Below are positions 22,337-30,565 of a DNA stretch of 64,000 bases, in pieces. The stretch is from a virus. Below the pieces are notes generated by a model. It ran no database searches. It was not told the origin of the DNA and saw only the letters and a list, made by a program, of their open reading frames with translations. The position numbers and the translations under genes were made by a program. Every line of letters begins with the position of its first letter. Within the stretch, counting starts at the first letter, position 1. The DNA lies in IMG/VR virus record IMGVR_UViG_3300049893_000773, positions 1-64,000 of that record; one strand, written 5' to 3'.

Positions 22337-23311
22337 TTACTTAATAGACTGAATAGTCTTGATCCCAGCCTCCAACTCAGCCTTGGCTTCAGGGTACTGA
22401 GCGGCTAGCTCCTGCATCTTCTTAATCCAGAACTCCTTGTAGGTCTCCTTGAGCTTTGGGACCATAGCCTGGGCCACCACCGGATTGTCCTGGGGAGGGA
22501 CTTGTCCGCTCTGGTTGAGTTGCTTCAAGGATTGTCCAATTTGAGCAAATCCCGCGTCGTTCTTGGCAAACTTCCTCATTTGGTCATAGGTCTGGGCAGA
22601 GAGGAAGCGCTTGACGTGGTTGACGATCACATTCACCCCATCGGTACGCATTTGCTTTGCCAAGGGACTCTCCTGAAAGGCGGCTTGAACTTTCTTGTCC
22701 CGCAGCACCTTCTGGATTGCAGCAGCATCTCCCTTGTCACCCTTGGCTTCAGTGACCCAGCCATCATCAGCGTAGCCACCACCTTGGGTTGCCCAGGCTC
22801 CAGCTTGGTGTCCACCTGGATCATGGAACCCAACGGAGGCGACACCGGAGAGAGCCTTCTGAACGTCCTTGAAGATGCCAGAGTCTCCCAGGAAGATCCC
22901 AAGGACCTTCAGGGCCATTGCAGGAACCTTGGCGGCTAGCTGGCCTGCCAGGACAGTGCTTGGGGCAAGGAGGAAAGCAAGACCGAAGGCATCATTGGAG
23001 GTGATAGCGTCCAGGTTGGCTTGGAGGGTCTTGCTGTACTTGTCTTTGATCTTCTCAACGATCTGAGCTTCGTCTTCCCGGAAGGACTCGTAGTCATACT
23101 CCAGGAAGGGGACGAAGAGGGTGGGCAGACCGTAGATGAACCCCTTCAGGACCGTTTGAACTTGAGCAGACAATTTTTCGATACCGTATGCGGCTGTGAT
23201 CCCCACATCGACAAAAGGTTGGATGAACGTGTTGTAAAGCTCGTTCTCAGCTTCAAGGAGAGCTTCGACCAGCTCTCGGATTTCTTTGTTTTTCGAACCT
23301 TGCTGCTTCAT
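22337..23311 (-). CDS. Probable internal virion protein, 324 residues
   Basis: The ATG at 23311 is used because it follows a CCTACTTAAC late element and begins MKQQGSKNKEIRELVEALLE, a helix like the other targeting-type N termini. Hydrophobic segments follow (ITAAYGIEKLSAQVQ, FGLAFLLAPSTVLAGQLAAK, VPAMALKVLGIFLG), then a Gly-rich stretch and long helices rich in Gln/Lys. The mixture of amphipathic and membrane-like segments suits an ejected or head-internal protein. No enzymatic motif is recognised. This role is inferred. Confidence 0.6.
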   Translation of the reverse strand: MKQQGSKNKEIRELVEALLEAENELYNTFIQPFVDVGITAAYGIEKLSAQVQTVLKGFIYGLPTLFVPFLEYDYESFREDEAQIVEKIKDKYSKTLQANLDAITSNDAFGLAFLLAPSTVLAGQLAAKVPAMALKVLGIFLGDSGIFKDVQKALSGVASVGFHDPGGHQAGAWATQGGGYADDGWVTEAKGDKGDAAAIQKVLRDKKVQAAFQESPLAKQMRTDGVNVIVNHVKRFLSAQTYDQMRKFAKNDAGFAQIGQSLKQLNQSGQVPPQDNPVVAQAMVPKLKETYKEFWIKKMQELAAQYPEAKAELEAGIKTIQSIK

Positions 23312-23636
23312 TGGGGCTCTTTCGTCTCTGTTCGTTAAGTAGGACGAGTGCCCATCCCTTTTTCTTTTGCTTCCACCCAGGATCATGCAGCTTACCTGGA
23401 TCGAGTTCCAGCTTCACCCCCGTCTCTTGTTCCCAGTATGCCATCACCGCTCGATCGAAGTCATTTAGGACTTGTTTTTTGGTGCAGGGGTGTCTCGCTG
23501 AGAAAAGTGCCCGAGACGGGGTGGGGAAGTTATTGATGAGTTGACGCTTGATTACGAGATAATCGGACGTGGTATCTCCGATATACGCAATCACCTCGTC
23601 GATGCGCGGTTTCAAAAAGGGCGGGATAGTTTCCAT
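23253..23636 (-). CDS. Hypothetical protein of 127 residues
   Basis: Begins METIPPFLKPRIDEVIAYIG, then a central helical part and a basic, Arg/Lys-rich C terminus. Its last 59 bases overlap the beginning of the next minus-strand gene in another frame. No motif is recognised. It is the first gene of the minus-strand block and is divergent from the portal gene. Confidence 0.55.
   Translation of the reverse strand: METIPPFLKPRIDEVIAYIGDTTSDYLVIKRQLINNFPTPSRALFSARHPCTKKQVLNDFDRAVMAYWEQETGVKLELDPGKLHDPGWKQKKKGWALVLLNEQRRKSPNEAARFEKQRNPRAGRSSP
23336..23341 (-). promoter_or_regulatory. Putative late promoter TACTTA
   Basis: Minus-strand CCTACTTAAC, identical over ten bases to the element at 35577-35586. 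It is 24 nt before the ATG at 23311. Confidence 0.4.
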
Positions 23637-23788
23637 TGCTGCTCAACAATCGCACTTTCTGCGATGCTATTTAGGACCAGCCTGGGACACCTACAGATAC
23701 CACAGACAAAGCCTCAACTATAGAATAGTCCAGAATACGGCTTGCATCCAGACAACTTTCGGTGTCACCAGGAATATAGGCAAACAAC

Positions 23789-25900
23789 ATGGCACCTCCT
23801 CGTGACGAATCATTCTTTGACCGCCTGACAAGGCTTTTCCGCTCAGGTCCGTCTGTTCGTCGCAAAATTCGGGGATATGACGACTCCGGGTATTACGACA
23901 AACAGGCCGTTCTAGCTGCCAGGGCAGGCAACGGGAACGGAATGATCCCGTTTCGCAAGGGAACCTCCCACAACTCCCCGTTTGCCATGTTGGGCGGCTC
24001 GGACATCATGAGCCGTATGACTCGGTACATGGAGTTTGCCGAGATGGAGTATACGCCCATCATCTCCAAGGCTTTGGACGTTCAAGCCGACGAAGCTTGT
24101 TCCGGGGATGAAAATGGCAAAAACTTCCACATCTACTCCGACAACCCAACCGTCAAGGAAGCCCTCTCGGAGCTGTTCTACGAAATCTTGAACGTGGACT
24201 TCAATCTCCGGGTGTGGATCAGGAACCTCTTGAAGTACGGGGACCTGTTCCTCTACAACGAGGTTGCCCCAGGCGTCGGGGTTGTCAACGTCATGGCTCT
24301 GAACGTCAATGAGGTTGAGCGGGATGAGGGCTTTGACGCCAACGATCCTTACGCTGTTCGTTTCCGTTGGCACAAAAACGGCCAAAAAGTCTTGGAGAAC
24401 TGGCAGGTTACCCACTTCCGCATCCTGGGAAATGATCAGTTTGCTCCTTACGGAACCTCGGTACTTGAGTCTGCCCGTCGTATTTGGCGTCAATACGTGA
24501 TGATGCTCGATGCCATGCTGGTTTACCGCTTGGTTCGCTCGCCTGAGAGAAGGGTGTTCTACGTTGACGTTGGAACTGTCGCTCCAAATGACATTCCGAA
24601 CTACATGAACACCGTCATGTCCACAATTCGAGGACAGATGGCAGTAGACAAGGAGACGGGTCGTCTGGATGAGAGGTTCAACCCAACGGACGTTCTGGAA
24701 GACTACGTGGTTCCCGTCCGTGGAGCCAACTCTGGCACCAAGATTGATACCCTTGCCGGTGGAACTCACCAGACCGCAACAGAGGACATCGAGATCATCC
24801 AGTCCCAACTCTTTGCCGCTTTGGGTGTGCCAAAGGCATATTTGGGATATGACGACATGCTTTCCTCCAAAGCCACCCTGGCCCAAGAGGACATCCGTTT
24901 CTCCAGGACGATCCAAATCTACCAGAAAATCATCATTTCCGAGCTGAACAAGCTTGCTATCCTTCACCTCTACGCCCGTGGATTTGAGGGAGAGGACTTG
25001 ATGGACTTCCAGCTTCGACTTTCCAATCCATCGTCCGTGGCACTTCAGCAGAAATTGGACCTGTGGAAGACCAAGATCGACATTATTGGAGCCGTTGATC
25101 AGATCGAGACCCGTTTCCTTCCAATGGAATGGCTCTACAAGGAGATCATGGGTTTCACCGAGGATGAGATCAAGGGTCTGCGGGAGAAGCTCAAAGAGGA
25201 CAAGCGCTTCGCTGTGGAACTGGATTCCATTGTTGACATGGACACCACGGGGGAGAACACCGTCGATCCATTCGACGCAACCTCCTACCTGCCCCCAGGA
25301 GGCTCTCCAACAATGGATACAACCCTTCCTTCCCCTCCGGTGGGTTCTTCCCTTCAAGGGGCTCCTCCATCGCCTACAGCGCCTCCAGATGCCCAACCTA
25401 CCACTTCCTCTTCCCCTGTCGCTCTGAGGCTGGGTAAGGGTGAGGTGCCGATCAAGGTCAACCCACAAGTCAGGATGGACAAGCGCAATCAGCGTCGGCG
25501 CAAGAGTGAGCTTGAAAAGCAGGCAAATCAGCCGGACTTCGCTGCAATGCTGCATCCGTCGAAGAATGCCTCCCTTCGTGACCTTTACGACCAGAACTTC
25601 TTGCGTGATCCCCTGGCCGAGCAGATTCGAAACGACCTTGGGGCAAACAAAGTTCGTATTCCCAAGGAAATCAAGACGATGCTTGAGAAGTTCGACAAGG
25701 CCACGGGCCGGTCGAAGATGCTGGTGGAACAAAGCCCACCTCCTCCTGAAGCAGATGGTCCAATGATCGACATGATCGAGGAAGAAATCGATTTCTCAGA
25801 CCTTCTTGAGTCCTTGGAGGTAAATGAGAGCAAATTGCCAACGTTTGCCATCTTGGCCAAACTTGGACTGGAAATCAAAGACGCAGAAACGGACACCTAA
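23789..25900 (+). CDS. Portal protein (T4 gp20-like)
   Basis: 703 residues. The core resembles T4 gp20: DIMSRMTRYMEFAEMEYTPIISKALDVQADEA, then LLKYGDLFLYNEV, RLVRSPERRVFYVDVGTVAPNDIPNYM, the FNPTDVLEDYVVPVRG segment and the GVPKAYLGYDDMLSSKATLAQEDIRFSRTI stem. A Pro/Ser-rich linker (about 495-545) and a 150-residue charged C terminus are added, making it longer than T4 gp20 (524 residues). It forms the dodecameric ring for DNA entry and initiates head assembly. A GCTATTTAGG element is 116 nt upstream. Confidence 0.92.
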   Translation: MAPPRDESFFDRLTRLFRSGPSVRRKIRGYDDSGYYDKQAVLAARAGNGNGMIPFRKGTSHNSPFAMLGGSDIMSRMTRYMEFAEMEYTPIISKALDVQADEACSGDENGKNFHIYSDNPTVKEALSELFYEILNVDFNLRVWIRNLLKYGDLFLYNEVAPGVGVVNVMALNVNEVERDEGFDANDPYAVRFRWHKNGQKVLENWQVTHFRILGNDQFAPYGTSVLESARRIWRQYVMMLDAMLVYRLVRSPERRVFYVDVGTVAPNDIPNYMNTVMSTIRGQMAVDKETGRLDERFNPTDVLEDYVVPVRGANSGTKIDTLAGGTHQTATEDIEIIQSQLFAALGVPKAYLGYDDMLSSKATLAQEDIRFSRTIQIYQKIIISELNKLAILHLYARGFEGEDLMDFQLRLSNPSSVALQQKLDLWKTKIDIIGAVDQIETRFLPMEWLYKEIMGFTEDEIKGLREKLKEDKRFAVELDSIVDMDTTGENTVDPFDATSYLPPGGSPTMDTTLPSPPVGSSLQGAPPSPTAPPDAQPTTSSSPVALRLGKGEVPIKVNPQVRMDKRNQRRRKSELEKQANQPDFAAMLHPSKNASLRDLYDQNFLRDPLAEQIRNDLGANKVRIPKEIKTMLEKFDKATGRSKMLVEQSPPPPEADGPMIDMIEEEIDFSDLLESLEVNESKLPTFAILAKLGLEIKDAETDT

Positions 25901-25934
25901 ACGTGAGTTCTGGTTTTTGCCTAATTCGGTCAGC

Positions 25935-25940
25935 TAGTTA
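25935..25940 (+). promoter_or_regulatory. Putative late promoter TAGTTA
   Basis: GCTAGTTACA in the gap after the portal gene, 47 nt before the ATG at 25988. Confidence 0.35.
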
Positions 25941-25987
25941 CAAGCAACACCAAGGCGCGAGGGCAAACCTCGAAGGAATCTCCTGAA

Positions 25988-26866
25988 ATGTTGAAGTCCC
26001 CTACTTTGAAGCACAACAAGAAGCGAAATGTCGGCCTCCTGAACGAGTTCTTTGCTCGTTACATTGCCAAGGCCATCCTCGAAAAGCGTGATGGGGACAT
26101 TGAGAAGGCGAAAGCCCTCTACGCTCGTCACTTTCAAAAGGGGACGGAGATAAGCCGGGAACTTCGGTTGTTCACCAATCTCTTTGAGACTCGTGTGGAA
26201 TCGAGGGAGGCAGCATTCTCCTTGCTCAACCAAGTGAAGGAAGCATGCAAGCTTCAATCCCAGGCACGTATTGACCTGGAGAAGACAGCCCTTCTCCATG
26301 AGATCAATCAGACCTTCGGGGAGTGCAACTTTTTCGATCAGGAGATTGCTGAGTACAGAGAGTATGCCACGGTTCAGGTGTTGCTCAACCACTGGCGTGG
26401 TCGTGTGGTGACTGAGAACCTGAGTGAAGCTGTCCAGTTGGAAGACAAGCTGGTTCTACGTCTCACCAGCAAGTCTCCTGTCGTTGAAAGCAAGTCCTTG
26501 GAAATGCAGGAATCCGAGGTTGATGGTTTGGTTGTCAACCTGATGATCCAGAAGTTCAACCAAAAGTTCGGGTCGATGTTGAACGAGGAGCAGAAGAAGC
26601 TCCTCCGACTGTACGTCTTCTCCAAGGACAATGCCAATGCCAAGGAAGAACTCGTTCGTCTCTTGGAGGGACTCAAGGAGAAGTCTTCCAAGATGATCGA
26701 CACTGCTATGGCCAAGGACAAGGATGCTCAGAGGGTGAAGCCAAAGCTCCTGGAAGTCAAGCAGATGCTTCAAGAGACCTACCAAGACACATCTGCACCA
26801 GATGACTCCTTGGTAACCTTCTACATGTCCATCTCCAAGCTGAATGAGGAACTCTCCAATGAGTAA
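25988..26866 (+). CDS. Head-module helical protein between portal and protease
   Basis: 292 residues, almost entirely alpha-helical with long charged helices (VKEACKLQSQARIDLEKTALL, MIQKFNQKFGSMLNEEQKKLL, VRLLEGLKEKSSKMI). No Cys clusters or active-site motif. The position between portal and prohead protease is that of small prohead core genes in T4 (67, 68). A role in the assembly core or as a chaperone is inferred from place and composition only. The stop overlaps the protease start by eight bases. Confidence 0.65.
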   Translation: MLKSPTLKHNKKRNVGLLNEFFARYIAKAILEKRDGDIEKAKALYARHFQKGTEISRELRLFTNLFETRVESREAAFSLLNQVKEACKLQSQARIDLEKTALLHEINQTFGECNFFDQEIAEYREYATVQVLLNHWRGRVVTENLSEAVQLEDKLVLRLTSKSPVVESKSLEMQESEVDGLVVNLMIQKFNQKFGSMLNEEQKKLLRLYVFSKDNANAKEELVRLLEGLKEKSSKMIDTAMAKDKDAQRVKPKLLEVKQMLQETYQDTSAPDDSLVTFYMSISKLNEELSNE

Positions 26867-27479
26867 GCTGCTTTTGCAAGAATTTGCCCAGTTCGACTAC
26901 AAGAAACCAACCGACGAGGAAGGCAAGCCACGTCTTTCCAAGTACGGGAACATCCTTGTAAAGGGAGTCATTCAGCGTGCTGACGCCCTTAACCAGAATG
27001 GTAGGGTCTATCCAAGGCACATCCTTGAGAGGGAAGTTCGCAACTACATGACCCTGGTCAAGGAACGCAGGGCTACCGGAGAGCTCGACCACGCAGATTC
27101 TCCAACCGTCAACCTCCAGAACGCTTCCCACATTATCACGGATATTTGGTGGGAAGGCAATGACCTCTGGGGTGAGATCGAGGTTCTTGAGGACCTTGAT
27201 CAAGGAAGGAACCTCAAAGGACTCCTGAAGAACGATGTGAAGGTTGGAATCTCCTCCCGTGCTCTTGGAAGCGTGCAGAGGCTTGGGGAAACCAATGTGG
27301 TTCAAGAGGACCTTTACCTTGTGTGCTGGGACATTGTTTCCGAGCCGTCCACCCACGGTGCATTCATGATGCAAGAAGCCAAGAGCTATTCCGACGAGGA
27401 AGTGCGTCGAATCATGAGCAAATCTGACCGTATTGACCGTGCCGCTAATGAAGTCCTGGCCCTGAAAGGAAGGCGCTGA
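26859..27479 (+). CDS. Prohead core protease (T4 gp21-like)
   Basis: 206 residues from ATG 26859 (MSKLLLQEFAQFDYKKPT), with GAGGAA upstream. The herpes/T4-type serine protease core is seen: VKGVIQRADALNQNGRVYP, GELDHADSPTVNLQNASHII with the catalytic His, GNDLWGEIEVLED, and KVGISSRALGSV with the catalytic Ser. It should mature the capsid and internal proteins by cutting after (I/L/V)-x-E. Such sites occur in the capsid protein N terminus and in the targeting-like helices of this genome. It is followed directly by a tagged protein gene. Confidence 0.9.
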   Translation: MSKLLLQEFAQFDYKKPTDEEGKPRLSKYGNILVKGVIQRADALNQNGRVYPRHILEREVRNYMTLVKERRATGELDHADSPTVNLQNASHIITDIWWEGNDLWGEIEVLEDLDQGRNLKGLLKNDVKVGISSRALGSVQRLGETNVVQEDLYLVCWDIVSEPSTHGAFMMQEAKSYSDEEVRRIMSKSDRIDRAANEVLALKGRR

Positions 27480-27898
27480 TGAAATTGACTCGTTCTGCGT
27501 TGAAATCAATCATTAAAGAATGTCTCCTTGAGTTGGCCGAAGAGGGTAAGTTGCAAATTGAGGGTATTAGCTCCCCAAATTTGAACGAAATCAAGAATCC
27601 GCAAGCAGGCAACTCCGACAATCTTGGAAATCCTCGCTTGCAGCAAGCAATTGACATGACGACAAGGCTGCTCGCCAAGGGTGATCCCGGCAAAGCTGCC
27701 ATGTACGAGTCCATCATTGCAGATACCGCTCGTACAACGCTTCAAAAGCAACTTGCGGCTACATCTTCTGGGGCTGGCACCTTGGTTGAGAGTGCCGTCT
27801 CCCCTGAAGAGCGTCAATATGACCAAGCACAACTTGGACAATTCGAGGCAAAGGACCGCTGGTCTATCCTGGCTTTTGCCAAGAAGCCGAAAAGCTAG
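27479..27898 (+). CDS. Tagged head-module protein, 139 residues
   Basis: Starts MKLTRSALKSIIKECLLELA, one of the clearest targeting-like helices, with a cleavage-type I-K-E. The remainder is Gln/Ala/Ser-rich, helical and soluble-looking. It overlaps the protease stop by one base, so it is made together with the enzyme that may process it. Probably an internal or core protein of the prohead; this is inference from tag and location. Confidence 0.7.
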   Translation: MKLTRSALKSIIKECLLELAEEGKLQIEGISSPNLNEIKNPQAGNSDNLGNPRLQQAIDMTTRLLAKGDPGKAAMYESIIADTARTTLQKQLAATSSGAGTLVESAVSPEERQYDQAQLGQFEAKDRWSILAFAKKPKS

Positions 27899-27906
27899 TA
27901 ACGAGA

Positions 27907-27912
27907 TAATTA
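27907..27912 (+). promoter_or_regulatory. Putative late promoter TAATTA
   Basis: GATAATTAGC 20 nt before the ATG at 27933, which has an AAGGGT ribosome site. Confidence 0.4.
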
Positions 27913-27932
27913 GCTCCAAAGGGTAAGTCAAA

Positions 27933-28427
27933 ATGCCATCCCACCGTCAACTCATTACCGTCCCACAACCAAAAGCTGGTGGAGCCTCCACTGGACTCGG
28001 GACTTTTGCGCCAGGAAGTGCCGATTACGCTTCCCTCCGTTCGTCTTTCCCAGGCTCTCCAGCTTACGACGGCACCTATGCCGATGATGCGGTGGTGGCT
28101 AAGTACGAGGAAGTCAACACGTCTCCATTGAACGACGGTGGTCACACCTTTGGTTTGGTCAAGACCGACTTCTCGGATGCACCTGACCTTTCCACGGTCG
28201 CAACTGGTGGTGGTGGACTTCCTGGAACTCCATACGGTCCAAACCCATCGTCTCCTGGGCCAGGATTGAACCCAACGAACATCCCAGATCGTGATAGGGC
28301 ATCCATCCGTACGGGTGGTGGCGGTTACGGTATCGGTGATGGTCTCGCTTCCCCATCGGCAACGAGGGTAAACATCGCCCGCCAAAGAATCGGGAATCTG
28401 ATTTTTGGCAAATCCACGCCTCGTTGA
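27933..28427 (+). CDS. Gly/Pro-rich low-complexity head-module protein
   Basis: 164 residues, probably largely disordered: Gly, Pro, Ser and Asp dominate (GGGGLPGTPYGPNPSSPGPG, TGGGGYGIGDG). It has a short basic end VNIARQRIGNLIFGKS. No enzymatic motif. It lies between tagged protein and scaffold, so a structural role in the prohead or on the capsid surface is likely, but not shown by sequence. Confidence 0.6.
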   Translation: MPSHRQLITVPQPKAGGASTGLGTFAPGSADYASLRSSFPGSPAYDGTYADDAVVAKYEEVNTSPLNDGGHTFGLVKTDFSDAPDLSTVATGGGGLPGTPYGPNPSSPGPGLNPTNIPDRDRASIRTGGGGYGIGDGLASPSATRVNIARQRIGNLIFGKSTPR

Positions 28428-28451
28428 TTCTACCTACTCTGAGAGGTCCTA

Positions 28452-30530
28452 ATGTCGTCAATTTTCGAAGAAGCGTTGCTTGAGGCAAAGAAACTGCGTC
28501 AAGTAGCTGAAGAGGATGCAAAAAACACCCTCATTCAAGAAATGACCCCTGTGATCCGCAAGATGATCACGAACCAGCTTGCAGGCAAGTCCAGCGTTCT
28601 CTTCGAAGAGGAATTGCCTGCTGACCCAACAGCGTCCCCAGAAGCCCCTGTAGAGCCAGCAATGGACCCTGCGGGCTCTGCCATGCCTGCGGCTGCACCT
28701 GTTCCTGTTGAGCCGCCTGCGAGCGGTGCTGCTGACGCACCTATTAAGGTGTCGGGCGCAGAAGTCATGAACATGCCAATGCCTGGACCAGATGGCAAGC
28801 TGGTAATTGACTTGGACGATCTTTTCGTTCCGGCAGAGCCAGGAGCGGAGACGCCTGATGAGGGTTCTGCTTCTGCCGAAGCTCCTCCAGCAATGCCCGG
28901 TGGGATGCCATCGCCAACTCCAGTGGATGTGAACCCAAGTGGTTCGGCACCAGAAGAAGCACCAGCCCCAGAGGCTCCGGCTGCCCCTGTGGAGCCGGTT
29001 GCCACGGCAGGAGCCGAAGAGGTTCCGCCTCCCCCAGAGGAGCCAGCAATGGAGGAAACCTACGAGCTTTTTGCCGAGGAGCTAAAGACCACGGCTGATC
29101 GCATTCACCAAGCCTATTCCTCCAAGGTTGGAGTTCCATCCCTTGTGAAGGAAGCTCTTCAGGAAAAACTCTATCAGCTTCTTGAATCCCTGGAATCGTT
29201 GAGCCGCAGAAACATGGTTTCTGAGCGTCTCACCCAAATCCAAGAGAGCCGTTTGGAGATTTTGCACCGCAAACTGAAAGAAGCAGTTGTCGCTAATACT
29301 TATCACAGAACAGAAGAAGGAACCGGAACTGACATGGCAAGCAAGTCGCTCAAGGAAATGGCTGCAAAGATGCTCGCAGAGAGCGCTTCGGTTGAGGGTG
29401 GTCCCGTCAAGTCTCCCGCTGATGTCCACAAGACAGAGGTGACGATGAAGGTTGACAACTCGCAGGAACAGGCTGCTGACAAGGCAGGAGCCCACGCTAT
29501 GAAGGTTACGGAGCCTACTGTGACCCTCAAGACGGAATCGGCTGAAGCACAGGCTCAGGCTGCTCTTGCTGAGGAGCTTGCCGCTCTTGTTGCCGAGGGT
29601 TCTGGCGAGTCGCTTGCAGCCAAGGATGGGGAGCAGGATCTTGCTGGTGCTGCTTCGTCGATTCCTGACAAGAAGGTTGGTCAAGTGGACCCAACGAAGA
29701 GCACGGCTGCAAGCAAGACCAATCCAGCTTCGCACGTTCAGGGTGTTGCAGAGTCGGTTGCTGTTTCGAGCAAGGCTCTTGCAGAGCAGACCAAGAAGAT
29801 CAAGGCAGAAGCCTTGAAGAAGCAGATTGCCGCCCTTCAGGAGCAACTGAAGGAATGCGGGATGCCAATGGAGGGCGATGCCCTTCCTGCGCCAGGAGCC
29901 CCAGCAATGGGTGTGATGGGCGAGGAAGATACGGTCATCAACTTCAACTTCGACCTCGCTGATCTTCTGCCAGGACTTTCGGATCTTGGCGATGAAGACG
30001 AGATTGACATTGTGGGCGACGAGCCATCTGACGAGCCAAGCACCTTGGGCCCTGTGGGCGGTGCTGAACCAGAGGGTGACGACGCTGACGACCTTGAGCT
30101 TGCCGATGAGGACGAGCCAGAGGTTTCGCAACTTGCAGAGGGCAGGAAGTCCGGCAAGGGTGCGGGCAAGATTGTAGCGGAGAACAAGGATCTCCGTTCG
30201 CAACTTGCAACCGAGAAGCTGTTCAACGCAAAGATGGTTCATTTCCAGCCTTTCGTTAACAATCCAAATCTGACCAAGCAACAGAAGCACAAAATTGCGG
30301 AGCACCTGGACAGAGGAACATCGCTTGAAGAAGTGAAGGCAATCTACAACCGCGTGAAGGTTGTGGTGGAGAACATGCAGAAGGTCTCTTCGAAGGCAGG
30401 AAGCTCTTCGAAGCCGGGTGTGACCCCTGCATCGACTCTCAGCGAGTCTGCCAACCCATACGAGGGATCGACCCTGGTGGAAGCAGAAAAGAATCGTTTG
30501 ATGCAACTTGCTGGAATCAAGCGCAAGTGA
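28452..30530 (+). CDS. Prohead core/scaffold protein (T4 gp22 analogue)
   Basis: 692 residues. N-terminal helix FEEALLEAKKLRQVAEEDAK, then about 150 residues rich in Pro, Ala and Glu, a coiled-coil middle with repeated Ala/Glu/Lys segments, an acidic Asp/Glu run (about 510-560), and a conserved end LFNAKMVHFQPF...LTKQQKHKIAEHLDRG..LEEVKAIYN, closing with LMQLAGIK. The acidic helical composition and the place just before the capsid gene match the T4 scaffold gp22, which is cleaved to peptides by gp21. It is more than twice the size of gp22 (about 270 residues). Confidence 0.75.
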   Translation: MSSIFEEALLEAKKLRQVAEEDAKNTLIQEMTPVIRKMITNQLAGKSSVLFEEELPADPTASPEAPVEPAMDPAGSAMPAAAPVPVEPPASGAADAPIKVSGAEVMNMPMPGPDGKLVIDLDDLFVPAEPGAETPDEGSASAEAPPAMPGGMPSPTPVDVNPSGSAPEEAPAPEAPAAPVEPVATAGAEEVPPPPEEPAMEETYELFAEELKTTADRIHQAYSSKVGVPSLVKEALQEKLYQLLESLESLSRRNMVSERLTQIQESRLEILHRKLKEAVVANTYHRTEEGTGTDMASKSLKEMAAKMLAESASVEGGPVKSPADVHKTEVTMKVDNSQEQAADKAGAHAMKVTEPTVTLKTESAEAQAQAALAEELAALVAEGSGESLAAKDGEQDLAGAASSIPDKKVGQVDPTKSTAASKTNPASHVQGVAESVAVSSKALAEQTKKIKAEALKKQIAALQEQLKECGMPMEGDALPAPGAPAMGVMGEEDTVINFNFDLADLLPGLSDLGDEDEIDIVGDEPSDEPSTLGPVGGAEPEGDDADDLELADEDEPEVSQLAEGRKSGKGAGKIVAENKDLRSQLATEKLFNAKMVHFQPFVNNPNLTKQQKHKIAEHLDRGTSLEEVKAIYNRVKVVVENMQKVSSKAGSSSKPGVTPASTLSESANPYEGSTLVEAEKNRLMQLAGIKRK

Positions 30531-30533
30531 CTC

Positions 30534-30539
30534 TACTTA
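30534..30539 (+). promoter_or_regulatory. Putative late promoter TACTTA of the capsid gene
   Basis: TCTACTTAGC 26 nt before the capsid ATG, with GGAG as ribosome site in between. Confidence 0.45.
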
Positions 30540-30565
30540 GCAAAAAAGGAATATCGGAGTAAACG

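Noticed and set aside
23912-25732. A 606-codon minus-strand open frame
   Set aside because: Antisense to the portal gene; low-complexity Val/Leu/Gly-rich translation.
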